DNA of 64,000 nucleotides, from the NCBI GenBank assembly GCA_964539395.1, contig CAZIIU010000014.1, positions 1 to 64,000 on the forward strand. Reading direction: 5' to 3'. Made by a program: the position numbers and the translations under genes. Below the pieces are notes generated by a model, which was given only the letters and a program-made list of their open reading frames with translations, was not told the DNA's origin and did not search any database. Every line of letters starts with the position of its first letter. Position 1 is the first letter of the stretch. Positions 1-9,307 of this stretch are shown here, in pieces. This stretch comes from M55B112 sp964539395 (GTDB taxonomy: Bacteria; Bacteroidota; Bacteroidia; Bacteroidales; GCA-2748055).

Positions 1-145
1 ACTAAAGTAGCTGCAATAAATTGCAGGGTTTTAACCAGTAATTAAGATAATAAAATATCCGGCATGGTTCAATCATATGCCTGCAGCTTCCATGTCAATT
101 TGTGTTTGGATATACAGTTTTTTTACTTTTTAAACTAAAAAATGA

Positions 146-1633
146 ATGTATTTACTCGGATATGATGTCGGAAGTTCTTCAGTAAAAGCCAGTCTTATAG
201 ATACAGAGACCGGTCGAAGCATTGCCTCCGCATTTAACCCAAAGCAGGAAATGATCATCTCTGCCAACAAGCCAGGGTGGGCCGAGCAGGATCCTGACAC
301 GTGGTGGTCTAACCTTAAGCTTTCCACGAATGAGGTCCTGCAAATCGCGGAAATCGATGTCGCCAATATCAAAGCCATCGGCATCTCCTACCAGATGCAC
401 GGACTGGTCATGGTAGATAAAAACCTTGAACTAATCAGATCCTCTATCATCTGGTGCGACAGCCGGGCAGTAGAAATCGGGGAGATGGCGCTAGGTGAAC
501 TGGGTAAAGAACGTTGTCTGGCTCACCTGCTCAATTCGCCTGGTAATTTTACTGCATCCAAACTTCGCTGGGTGATCGAAAATGAGCCGGAAATCTTTGA
601 AAAAGCCTATAAGATCATGCTCCCTGGAGATTACATTGCCATGAAACTTACAGGAGAGCTGAATACAACTATTTCAGGACTCTCTGAAGGTATATTCTGG
701 GATTTTGACAAAAATTCACTTGCCGGTTTTCTACTCGACCATTATGGCATTCCTGAGCAGATGATTCCTGATATTGTTCCGACATTTTCCGAACAGGGCA
801 GACTCACAGCATCTGTTGCCGGGGAGCTTGGGCTGCTGAAGGGAACACCTGTATCCTACCGTGCCGGCGACCAGCCCAACAATGCATTCTCTCTCAATGT
901 CCTCAACCCGGGTGAAATCGCGGCCACAGCAGGAACATCGGGTGTAGTTTATGGGGTAAGCGATGAAATTAAGTTTGATCCGGAGAGTCGTGTAAACACC
1001 TTTGCACACGTGAACCATAGTCCTGAACTCAACCGCCTGGGTGTATTACTTTGCATTAATGGAGTAGGCATCCAGTACTCCTGGTTAAAGAAATACCTCA
1101 CTGTAAGGGAGGCCAATTATCCTCTGCTAAACGATATGGCTGCCAAAATTCCTGAAGGATCGGAGGGAATTATAATACTGCCATTCGGCAATGGAGCAGA
1201 AAGAATGTTCAATAACAGGGAGATCGGGGCATCGATTCACAAATTAAATTTTAATGTACATAACGATGCCCACCTGGTTCGTGCAGCACAGGAAGGTATC
1301 GTGTATTCCTTCCAATATGGAATGGAAATCATGAAACAGACAGGAATCGATCCCCGGGTGATCCGCGCTGCTAATGCCAATATGTTCCTGAGTCACATCT
1401 TCCGGCAAACACTTGCAACGCTAACAGGAGCAATTATTGAATTATACAATACCGATGGTTCAGAGGGAGCAGCAAAGGGAGCGGGTATAGGTTCAGGCAG
1501 GTATGGTTCATTCAATGAAGCATTTTCCGGTCTTCGAAAGATCGCTGTGATAGAACCTGACCATGAAAAAGCCGCCTTCTACCAGGATCATTACAGTCAG
1601 TGGAACGAGGTTTTACAAAAAGAGGTAGAATAA
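146..1633 (+). CDS. xylB: Xylulokinase (FGGY family)
   Basis: Cytoplasmic sugar kinase that phosphorylates D-xylulose with ATP to xylulose 5-phosphate, feeding the pentose phosphate pathway. The 495-residue length is normal for the family. The N-terminus carries the FGGY phosphate-binding motif DVGSSSVKASL (about residues 8-18). AGDQPNNAFS near residue 242 holds the expected catalytic Asp, ATAGTSG lies near 260, and the C-terminal adenine-site glycine motif SEGAAKGAGIGSG is near 440-450. The ATG at 146 is preferred; an ATG four bases earlier is out of frame and stops at once. The next gene, 16 bp downstream, is a wrecked xylose isomerase, so this was a xylBA operon. A kinase for a related ketose such as ribulose cannot be excluded, but the xylA partner argues for xylulose. 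Confidence 0.93.
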   Translation: MYLLGYDVGSSSVKASLIDTETGRSIASAFNPKQEMIISANKPGWAEQDPDTWWSNLKLSTNEVLQIAEIDVANIKAIGISYQMHGLVMVDKNLELIRSSIIWCDSRAVEIGEMALGELGKERCLAHLLNSPGNFTASKLRWVIENEPEIFEKAYKIMLPGDYIAMKLTGELNTTISGLSEGIFWDFDKNSLAGFLLDHYGIPEQMIPDIVPTFSEQGRLTASVAGELGLLKGTPVSYRAGDQPNNAFSLNVLNPGEIAATAGTSGVVYGVSDEIKFDPESRVNTFAHVNHSPELNRLGVLLCINGVGIQYSWLKKYLTVREANYPLLNDMAAKIPEGSEGIIILPFGNGAERMFNNREIGASIHKLNFNVHNDAHLVRAAQEGIVYSFQYGMEIMKQTGIDPRVIRAANANMFLSHIFRQTLATLTGAIIELYNTDGSEGAAKGAGIGSGRYGSFNEAFSGLRKIAVIEPDHEKAAFYQDHYSQWNEVLQKEVE

Positions 1634-1649
1634 TTCATAAAAAGCAACT

Positions 1650-2032
1650 GTGATGAGCTACGTAACAGGTGATAAAGAGTATTTCAGCGGAATCGGCAAA
1701 ATAGCCTATGAGGGCAATTCTTCAGACAATCCCCTGGCATTTAAGTTCTATGATGAGAACAAAATCGTTGCAGGCAAAACACTAAAAGAGCACCTTAGAT
1801 TTGCCGTTGCTTACTGGCACACCTTCTGTGGCACCGGCGGTGACCCATTCGGTCCGGGTACAATACAGTTTCTCTGGGATGAAGGGAGCGATCAGGTTGC
1901 CCGCGGAATGCAGAAAATGGAGAGCTCGGTCTCAAAGAGCTGCGGGAACTTGCGCTTGTAAATGGTGAGCCGAAGATGATCAGCGGCAGGCAGGAGCTGT
2001 ACAAAGCGATGATTAATCAATACATCAGGTAA
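1650..2032 (+). pseudogene. xylA: Xylose isomerase remnant with large internal deletion
   Basis: The first about 90 codons (GTG at 1650 or ATG at 1653) match the N-terminus of Bacteroidetes xylose isomerase, including KEYFSGIGKIAYEG and AYWHTFCGTGGDPFGPGT. The open frame then runs into a short nonsense tail that stops at 1961. From about 1918, in another frame, sequence encoding ELRELALVNGEPKMISGRQE and ending at TAA 2030-2032 matches the extreme C-terminus. Full-length family members have about 435-440 residues, so roughly 300 codons are missing, with the metal-binding and catalytic core. The enzyme cannot work from this locus. The intact neighbour xylB suggests recent decay or an assembly collapse; a second xylA may exist elsewhere in the genome. 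Confidence 0.85.
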
Positions 2033-2270
2033 TAAACCCGACAGCGATTCATTTTGAACTGGGGAACCGGTGCTATTCCTGCCTATATCATTCGAAGCAG
2101 GTCGACAGCTGTGGAGACCGGCTGTATGCGTTTAAAATCCTGATTAAGATATTTTAAGATAAGGTGCGATACTTTTTTAACTGTGGTGTCGATGCTATTT
2201 CACAACAGAACGCTTGTTTCAGATAAATGATTCCAGTATCTTGAACGCTCTTACCTCTAAAAACAAAACC

Positions 2271-3287
2271 ATGAAAAATGTTTATGACATCAAACCGCTC
2301 GGGTTTCACTGGGAGATGTACGATCCATTCCTCTTTTGTGCACACCATAAAGACCGGTACCCAAAGGGGAATGAAAACCTAGGTCCCGACCCATCACTGC
2401 TTAGTGGCAGGGATATCGGTAGCGATTTCGTGGTTAAGGACGGCTTCCGCATGTACCATGGTGATACGGTTCCGGGCTTTCCTGTTCATCCGCACCGAGG
2501 ATTCGAAACGGTAACAATCACCCTTGAAGGGCTGATCGATCATGCCGATTCACTTGGCGGTGCCGGCAGGTATGGCAATGGTGATGTTCAGTGGATGACC
2601 GCAGGCAAAGGCATTCAGCATACTGAGATGTTTCCTTTGCTAAACCAGAAGGATGAAAACCCGCTTGAATTGCTACAAATATGGATCAACCTGCCGAAAA
2701 AAGACAAATTTGTGGAACCATATTATAAGATGCTATGGAGCGAGGAAATCCCTGTGCTACATGAAAAGGATGTCAAAGGAAAGACCAGCAGGATCATGGT
2801 CATTGCCGGTGAATTCGCTCAAACCGTGGCGGTACCCCCTACTCCCGATTCATGGGCTGCTGATCCTGGGAATGAGGTTGGAATCTGGATCATACAGATG
2901 GAACCCGGGGCACTTCTTGGCCTTCCGGCAGCAAAGAAGGGTGTTACAAGAACAATATATAATTACCGCGGGGAGGGCCTCAGGATCAGCGATAATGAAA
3001 TACCCCGCTACCACCAGGCTAGGCTCGATGTTTCAGCGCCTATGCAAATAGAGAATGGCATTGATACATCCACCTTCCTGATAGTCCAGGCTAAACCGAT
3101 TGGAGAGCCCGTGGTACAGTATGGCCCTTTTGTAATGAATACCAGGGGTGAGATCCAGCAGGCCTACCAGGATTATACCCGGACACGTTTCGGCGGCTGG
3201 CCGTGGGATCGCAATGATCCGGTGCATGGCGCGACGGCAGGCAGATTCGCGAAGTTTGCTGATGGAGCTGAAATTCATCGGGAATAA
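2271..3287 (+). CDS. Pirin family protein
   Basis: Bicupin of the pirin family, 338 residues from the ATG at 2271. An in-frame start at 2214 would add 19 residues that do not look like pirin. The N-terminal cupin has the full set of metal ligands: H73 and H75 in HPHRGFET, and H117 and E119 in GIQHTEM, equivalent to the Fe-binding residues of human pirin. The C-terminal cupin follows with VGIWIIQMEPGALLGLP and ends in a typical FGGWPWDR motif. Bacterial pirins have been reported as quercetinases or redox-sensing regulators; the substrate here is unknown. The gene stands alone, convergent with the propeller gene downstream. Confidence 0.9.
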   Translation: MKNVYDIKPLGFHWEMYDPFLFCAHHKDRYPKGNENLGPDPSLLSGRDIGSDFVVKDGFRMYHGDTVPGFPVHPHRGFETVTITLEGLIDHADSLGGAGRYGNGDVQWMTAGKGIQHTEMFPLLNQKDENPLELLQIWINLPKKDKFVEPYYKMLWSEEIPVLHEKDVKGKTSRIMVIAGEFAQTVAVPPTPDSWAADPGNEVGIWIIQMEPGALLGLPAAKKGVTRTIYNYRGEGLRISDNEIPRYHQARLDVSAPMQIENGIDTSTFLIVQAKPIGEPVVQYGPFVMNTRGEIQQAYQDYTRTRFGGWPWDRNDPVHGATAGRFAKFADGAEIHRE

Positions 3288-3403
3288 TCCCAGGATTGAG
3301 AGGGATCCGTTTTGAGAAAACCTGTTCAGGCAGGTAATCTTCTTCATCGGTACATCCCGGTTACTGCCGAAGCGCCACTCAGGGGCTATTCAAATACCCT
3401 TTA

Positions 3404-4687
3404 TTAATTTGAACCAATCCGATACAGACCTTTTGAGGTCCGCATAAGGATGGCACCATCGACAAATGCCGGGGTGGACCATATTTCCCCATCAAGCATG
3501 TTCTCTGCAACTTTTTCAAAACGTCTGGCCTGCCTGAAAACGAGGGTCTCACCCCGGGTAGTGCTTACGTAGACAAGACCGTTTGCAGCAATAGGTGATG
3601 AGTTGAATTTTCCTTTGAGTTCCTCCGACCAGACCTCCTCCCCTGTTTCAGCATCCAGGCACTGAAGATTGCTTCTTGAACCGACCGTATACAGCAGTCC
3701 ATCAACAATTACCTGGGTAGAGAGTTGCAACGGTGGTGAAGTTCTTCTCCAGAGGATATTACGGGTAAGGTCTCCTTTCCCCTTAGGATTGATCGCCCAT
3801 AATTCACAAAGTCTATTGCCATCTTCCCCAGTTTCAAAGCTGGTGTAAAAATATACCTTCCCATTGTATTCTACCGGCATTGCGATGGTAGAATCCTCAC
3901 CAAACGGAATAAACCATACCTCCTCTCCAGTCTCAAAATCATACGCGTTTGCAACAGCAGAACCATTGGAAATCAGCAATTCTCTGCCATCAACAGTAAT
4001 AACGATCGGTGTAGTATAGGCCTTCTTGCCGATTTCCGCCAATTGCTCATAAAAAGCCGGGTTCCGGGAGGCTTTCCAGATTGTTTTTCCCGTAAATTTA
4101 TCAAGTGCATATATATCCTGTACATTGGTGCCTTCCATATGGACGATGAGCTTATCGCGATGCAGGAACAGTGATGAGCCAGGTCCCTGTACATGCTTAC
4201 ACTGCAGATCAGACCTTTCCCAAACCTTTGTTCCAGTTTCGGTATTGATACATGCAGTACCATACCGGCCAAAATGTACATATACAAATCCATTCTCAAT
4301 AACAGGTGTTGGTGTAGCATAAGTATTAACGGAATGTTTCCTGTATACTGTATCCGGAGAAAAGACTTTTAAACGGAACAGCTGATTTCCTGTTCTCAGA
4401 TCGTAGCAAAGTGCGTACATATCTTTTCCGTCGGAAGTGGCAGCAGTGAGCCATATTTGCTCGCCCAATACCACCGGAGAGGACCATCCACTGCCCTCTG
4501 TTGGAACAAACCACCTGATATTTGAACTATCGTTCCAAACTACAGGGTAATCAACATCCCTTGCAATACCGTTGAGGGACGATCCACGGAAATGTGTCCA
4601 GTCATCAGACTGTCCGCTGCACGAAGGTGACAGTAACACAAACTCTGTTGCAATGACCACGAGAAAAAGAGTAAGTCTGGTTTTCAT
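3404..4687 (-). CDS. Secreted PQQ-like beta-propeller protein
   Basis: A 427-residue exported protein. Residues 1-25 form a signal peptide with a Cys near the cleavage site (LLSPSCSG), which only weakly resembles a lipobox. The rest is a PQQ_2/BamB-like propeller. It opens with the family signature WTHFRGSSLNGIA and shows repeated blade motifs of the form TGxxxW, for example ETGTKVWERS, FTGKTIWKAS, ETGEEVWFIP and ETGEEVWSEE. There is no haem motif and no vicinal Cys pair as in true quinoprotein dehydrogenases, so PQQ binding and enzyme activity are doubtful. It is the same family as five proteins of the redox island at 13.9-28.7 kb. Its upstream region is filled by a 25-bp tandem array. Confidence 0.85.
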   Translation of the reverse strand: MKTRLTLFLVVIATEFVLLSPSCSGQSDDWTHFRGSSLNGIARDVDYPVVWNDSSNIRWFVPTEGSGWSSPVVLGEQIWLTAATSDGKDMYALCYDLRTGNQLFRLKVFSPDTVYRKHSVNTYATPTPVIENGFVYVHFGRYGTACINTETGTKVWERSDLQCKHVQGPGSSLFLHRDKLIVHMEGTNVQDIYALDKFTGKTIWKASRNPAFYEQLAEIGKKAYTTPIVITVDGRELLISNGSAVANAYDFETGEEVWFIPFGEDSTIAMPVEYNGKVYFYTSFETGEDGNRLCELWAINPKGKGDLTRNILWRRTSPPLQLSTQVIVDGLLYTVGSRSNLQCLDAETGEEVWSEELKGKFNSSPIAANGLVYVSTTRGETLVFRQARRFEKVAENMLDGEIWSTPAFVDGAILMRTSKGLYRIGSN

Positions 4688-4718
4688 ATTTGCTTTCCTT
4701 TATGTTCACTAATCTGGC

Positions 4719-5041
4719 GGATTTCCGGTTCAATTAACCTGGTGGATTTCCGGCTAAATTTCCCTAACGGTTTTCCGGCTAAATTTCCCTAACGGTTTTC
4801 CGGTTCAATTAACCTGGTGGATTTCCGGTTCAATTTACTCAACGCATTTCCGGTTCAATTAACCCAGCGCATTTCTGATTCGATTAACCTGACGGATTTC
4901 CAGTTCAATTAACCTGACGGATTTCCAGTTCAATTAACCTGACGGTTTTCCGGTTCAATTTACTCAACGCATTTCCGGTTCAATTAACCCAACGCATTTC
5001 CGGTTCAACTAACCTGATGGATTTCCGGTTCAATATACGCC
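4719..5041. repeat. 25-bp tandem array, 13 copies
   Basis: Thirteen consecutive units with an exact 25-bp period and no insertions or deletions; the last unit is cut by two bases. The unit begins GGATTTCCGGTTCAATTAAC and closes with a variable five-base end (CTGGT, CTGAC, TCAAC, CCAAC). A degenerate half unit precedes it near 4705. Variants fall into a few types that recur, as expected from unequal exchange or slippage. There are no unique spacers, so it is not CRISPR, and 25 is not a multiple of three, so it is not a coding repeat. It fills most of the gap upstream of the propeller gene. The remaining 5042-5195 shows nothing clear. Confidence 0.95.
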
Positions 5042-5195
5042 AGAAAAAGCATATTTTACCTGTTTGATAGAAATAACTGCCAGAAAGAGTGTAAAGCAGC
5101 TTATTTACGCATGGATAAAAATGATTTCTTTTGTTATTTTCGAATCCATCACCATTTTTCAGTTCAATAAATCACCGTTGCAATTTTCATCCTGC

Positions 5196-8100
5196 TCATT
5201 CATTTCTCATTGCAGTACTGATCAATTTCGTTCTAAGAGATAACCCGGTGACCCACCAGATCCAGATCAATCCATTTACCAACAATGCAAGAATTATTAC
5301 AATAACAGAAAACACAGTTACCTCATTTTGGTTACTAATAAGAGATGGAAGCGTGGCAATGGAAGCAGCTGTCGAACCGATCAATGTCCCGGCTGTCAGC
5401 AAAATCATATATTCACGCACTACCATTCCTTTAATTTTTCTCTTTCCAAATCCAAGGGCTCTGAGAAGCATCAGCTCCTCTCTCCTCTCGATAATACTGC
5501 GAAACAAAACGATTGAAAGTCCGACTGTTCCGAGTAGTAGTCCAAACGCTCCCATGACCATGAAAATCGAAAGATATGTATTGGTTACAGAATTGAATTC
5601 AGCCAGCCTGCCGGGGGCAAAATCCATACTCCATCCTAAATCGCGCATTCCCATGTTTAGCTCTTCCCTTATCCGGAGCGTATCATGCTCATTTCCATCG
5701 ATAAGAAACACTTCTGTTCCACTGCTCTCAGGGAATCGCTCCAGGTATTGCTTCTCAGAGATAATAACTGATCCCTGGAAGATGGAAGGTGCAAGTCCGC
5801 CGACAAGCAGCAATTTCATTCTGTTTCCCCCGGCATCCTGGTAATGTAGCGTGTCTCCAACCTTCATGCCCAGGCCCCATTTAATCACTGTTTCATCGGC
5901 GATTGCAGGGATTAATCCTCCTGCCAGTTTTAAATTCAGTGTAGACCAGGGATCGTCCCTTTTCAATACAGAAGCAGCAGTGACAAAGGTGAATCGTCCA
6001 GAAAGCATTTCAGGCTTAACACCGAGTATCCGGGGGTTTTCAATTCTGTTAAGGTTCAGGCATGAAGCATCGTCACCGTCTGCCAACCGCATCTGCAGGA
6101 TGTTATATCCCTCACCTAAACCAAAATTGTACCTCACCTCTTCATTGGAAAGGTTTTGGAGCACAGGTGCGGTAGATTCTGCATAATAGAGGAATCCACC
6201 GGTGCCACTTGAGTGCTCCGATGCATTGATAAACAGGTTTTTGCGGTTACTCCCGGTAGAGATAACGAGGAAAGTCCCAATGGCGAAGAGCACAATAATT
6301 GAGATGCTGCGCGTTGCTTTGCGCAAAGTATTTTTCAGTCCGAGTGTATACATATTCTTTACGAAATAGCCGGCCGACCTGACTGAGAGCAGTGTCAGGT
6401 AACTGAAAAGAAGTCCTGCAACCAGCAACATGCCACCCGCAGCGAAAAAAAGTCCCGCATTCACTATCTCCCCTCTGATTAATTGAACAAGAATCAAACC
6501 AAGAGCCAATATCGCAGAGCCGCGGGATAGCCATACAATTAGTTTTTTATTGCCAGGGTACAGTTCCTGGGAATGGGATTGAATCTGAAACTTCCGTAGT
6601 TTGCTTAAATATCTTTTTAACGGAAATCTAAGTGCGATCCAACCAACAGCCAGCGAAATGATCAGCCCGATGAAAAGCGTCTTCAACCTGATATGGGTCA
6701 TCAGCATCTCAGTCCGCACAATCTCCATCCATATACCATTCAGGGCATAAAAGATGATTTTATTATAAACAATTGCAAGGCCCACACCTGCAAGGGCACC
6801 GGCTATTGCAACCACCATTCCCTCCGCCAACAGGACTTTTCGCACTATTCTGGCAGGTATCCCAATATAAGTAAGTGTAATCACCTGATCCTGGCGCTCA
6901 TCCAGGTTAAGCCTGAACAGCAGAACCGATAACAGAACTGCGCCTGCCAGCAGGAAGAATGAAAGTCCTCCGAACAGCTGACTGAAATCGACGCCGTTGG
7001 CGGCGGCATAGTCGGCCTGTTCCTGAACATTGTTCACCAGGAAACCGACCTCTGATGGCTGAAGCTCTTTCAGTAATGCGTTTTGTAATCCGGGCAGCTC
7101 TTCAATACCGGCTCCGATCCTGAAGGATGTATATTTCCCAAACCTATTTTCCCAGATCTCCTCTGCCACCGAAACGGATATAAAGGCCTTGGGTGTCCCC
7201 TTGTACCTGGTCCAGTAATCCTCATCCTTATCACGGATACTTTCCAGGTTGATCGGTACGCCGGTATCCCAATCGCGGCAGTTCCCGGCATCAGACAATC
7301 CGGGTATATCGGGCATCAAAGCCTGATCGGCATAGATGCCGGTCATCGGAACTACTGCCCTTACAACGAAAGCATGCTCTCTTGTTTCCAGTTCGCGCAA
7401 TGGTCCAACCGCGTAATAGGTTATGGTTACTGTATCTCCTGTTTTTACACTGATATCATCGGCTAGCCACTCATTCACAATGATTCCAGCGCTGTCGAGC
7501 AGGCTATCGTCAAGTGTCGAGACAAACGAGTAAGGTGTTGAGCGGTTACTGCAGGATAACTCATTCACGAAGTAAGTCAGGATCGGCTTAACCCTGGGTC
7601 GAACAGCCTGAACTGCATGAGCAATTTTTTGGTCGATAAAGACCCGATCGCTTTTAATCTCCACCATTTTGCTCCCCGGATCGAAACGGAAATTAAGTCC
7701 GATATCGGAAACTGACCAGGCATCTTCGATCATACTGTAGATTTGATCGGTCGACAAGGATTGTCCGGCGAACAGCAGTAGGTTGGCCCGCCGGCCCAGC
7801 TCCATCAGTCGGGCGAGTCGGGCAGCAGAGATAAATACATTGAAGGGGGCGGTCTGACTGTTTTTGAGGTTGAACTGACCGAGTTGCTGTTCGCTGGGGA
7901 TAGCAGCAATGGACACCCTCAGAGATACGGTATTATCGGCATCAGAGACAAAGGGTGCGTTGAGAGGGACAAGGCTGGCCCTGGTCACACGAAGGAGGAA
8001 TTCATCACCACGCTCCAGGTTGAGCCTTTCTGCGAGGTTCTGACTGATATAAACCGAGTCATTGCTGAGCCGGCTATAGAAATGATCCTGACCGGCCAGG

Positions 8101-8450
8101 TCATCAAACAAACTGTCGACACCGACCACCTGAATGTTGTTCACACGTTTTTGTCCGCCATCGGAAACCGCCATACCGTCAAGCAACAGTAATGAAGAGA
8201 CCGGCAGACCATTTCGCTCTGAGATTCTTTCAGCAAGCTCATTGGCAAAGTACCTGTCGCCCGACTGCATAGTATGGGTAATATCTCCCAGCCGAAGTTC
8301 CACGATTCTCCCAAGGCTGTAGTTCACGGAATCGCCCACTATCAGTGCACCGGTAAGTACTGCGGTGCTAATCGCGATCCCCAGCGACAACAGGAGGTTG
8401 CGTTTGTAGAAAAAAAACAGACTTCGTATGATCAGTTTCCGCGGATTCAT
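5196..8450 (-). CDS. ABC transporter permease, double FtsX-type
   Basis: Inner-membrane permease of the MacB/LolCE/FtsX (type VII) superfamily, 1084 residues. Membrane segments are seen near residues 20-39, then, after a periplasmic domain of about 450 residues, near 494-514, 542-564 and 590-608. A central pair lies near 642-690, another segment near 714-732, and a last FtsX bundle near 955-1070. The layout, two FtsX domains in one chain, resembles YbbP-like permeases that mechanically move lipids, lipoproteins or drugs rather than importing solutes. Its start codon overlaps the stop of the ATPase gene by four bases, so the two are translated together. The substrate is unknown. Confidence 0.88.
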   Translation of the reverse strand: MNPRKLIIRSLFFFYKRNLLLSLGIAISTAVLTGALIVGDSVNYSLGRIVELRLGDITHTMQSGDRYFANELAERISERNGLPVSSLLLLDGMAVSDGGQKRVNNIQVVGVDSLFDDLAGQDHFYSRLSNDSVYISQNLAERLNLERGDEFLLRVTRASLVPLNAPFVSDADNTVSLRVSIAAIPSEQQLGQFNLKNSQTAPFNVFISAARLARLMELGRRANLLLFAGQSLSTDQIYSMIEDAWSVSDIGLNFRFDPGSKMVEIKSDRVFIDQKIAHAVQAVRPRVKPILTYFVNELSCSNRSTPYSFVSTLDDSLLDSAGIIVNEWLADDISVKTGDTVTITYYAVGPLRELETREHAFVVRAVVPMTGIYADQALMPDIPGLSDAGNCRDWDTGVPINLESIRDKDEDYWTRYKGTPKAFISVSVAEEIWENRFGKYTSFRIGAGIEELPGLQNALLKELQPSEVGFLVNNVQEQADYAAANGVDFSQLFGGLSFFLLAGAVLLSVLLFRLNLDERQDQVITLTYIGIPARIVRKVLLAEGMVVAIAGALAGVGLAIVYNKIIFYALNGIWMEIVRTEMLMTHIRLKTLFIGLIISLAVGWIALRFPLKRYLSKLRKFQIQSHSQELYPGNKKLIVWLSRGSAILALGLILVQLIRGEIVNAGLFFAAGGMLLVAGLLFSYLTLLSVRSAGYFVKNMYTLGLKNTLRKATRSISIIVLFAIGTFLVISTGSNRKNLFINASEHSSGTGGFLYYAESTAPVLQNLSNEEVRYNFGLGEGYNILQMRLADGDDASCLNLNRIENPRILGVKPEMLSGRFTFVTAASVLKRDDPWSTLNLKLAGGLIPAIADETVIKWGLGMKVGDTLHYQDAGGNRMKLLLVGGLAPSIFQGSVIISEKQYLERFPESSGTEVFLIDGNEHDTLRIREELNMGMRDLGWSMDFAPGRLAEFNSVTNTYLSIFMVMGAFGLLLGTVGLSIVLFRSIIERREELMLLRALGFGKRKIKGMVVREYMILLTAGTLIGSTAASIATLPSLISNQNEVTVFSVIVIILALLVNGLIWIWWVTGLSLRTKLISTAMRNE

Positions 8451-9124
8451 TGTTGTTCCAGCTTTCCTTCTATGATTTCATAAACCGTGCTCATTTTTGA
8501 TGCAAGTGCCCTTGAGTGTGTTACCAGTATGAGGGTTGTGCCTTCTTCGCTGTTCAATTGCAGAAGAAGTTCCGACATTCTTTCCACATTTTTCCAGTCG
8601 AGGGCGCCTGTTGGTTCATCGGCGAGTATGAGCGAGGGTCGGTTAATCATCGCCCGTACCACAGCGGCACGCTGGCACTCTCCTCCCGACAGCTGTCCGG
8701 GCAGCTTATTCCTGTGTTCCAGGAGTCCGACCCTTTTTAGCAACTCTTCGGCGTATTGGGTCTTCTGGTTGTGATCAGATCGATCCACCAGGGTGGGGAT
8801 CAACACATTTTCGATCAGGTTACACTGGGGGAGGAGGTGGTGGAACTGGAACACAAAACCTATTTCACGGTTTCTGAAAAGGTCGAGTTCGGCATCAGTG
8901 AAGGTTGTGATATCCTTGCCTTTGTAAGTATAGGAACCTGAATCGGGACGATCGAGCGTACCTGTAATATTCAACAGAGTGCTTTTACCGGAGCCGGAGG
9001 GACCGAGGATTGCGATCGTATCACCTTCATTTACTGAAAACGAAAGGTTAGCGAGCACTACCTGGTGATTGGTACGGGCAGGACTGCCGTATGCTTTTGA
9101 GATATTCTGAAGTTGAAGCAGCAT
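8447..9124 (-). CDS. ABC transporter ATPase, LolD/MacB type
   Basis: Nucleotide-binding subunit, 225 residues, that powers the double-FtsX permease encoded directly downstream (ATGA overlap at 8447-8450). It has Walker A GPSGSGKST at 41-49, the Q-loop VFQFHHLLP around 92-100, signature LSGGECQRAA from 146, Walker B LILADEPTGALD ending near 177, and the switch His in LILVTHSRALA. The GPSGSGKST and EPTGALD forms are typical of the LolD/MacB/FtsE group. It is the first gene of a two-gene operon. The 183 bp upstream separate it from the divergent FISUMP gene and should hold both promoters, but no clear box was found. Confidence 0.92.
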   Translation of the reverse strand: MLLQLQNISKAYGSPARTNHQVVLANLSFSVNEGDTIAILGPSGSGKSTLLNITGTLDRPDSGSYTYKGKDITTFTDAELDLFRNREIGFVFQFHHLLPQCNLIENVLIPTLVDRSDHNQKTQYAEELLKRVGLLEHRNKLPGQLSGGECQRAAVVRAMINRPSLILADEPTGALDWKNVERMSELLLQLNSEEGTTLILVTHSRALASKMSTVYEIIEGKLEQQ

Positions 9125-9307
9125 ATATTATGGTTTAGACCTCTAATATAATGAATTTTAGCAAGTCAGAATAATATAACAGAGCGCAGCATTATCGCTG
9201 CAGGAACGATGAATTGAAGTCATGCAGAAATTTCCACTGCAGCTGTGTACAATATGAAGATTTTATGTAAGTTTAGAGGTGGTTTTCACCCTATAACCAA
9301 CTGATAG

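Noticed and set aside
4719..5041. Possible CRISPR array
   Set aside because: Units are contiguous with a fixed 25-bp period; there are no unique spacers and no cas genes.
5131..5844. 237-codon open frame opposite the FtsX permease end
   Set aside because: Ser/Ile/Pro-rich shadow of the permease; no homologous motifs.
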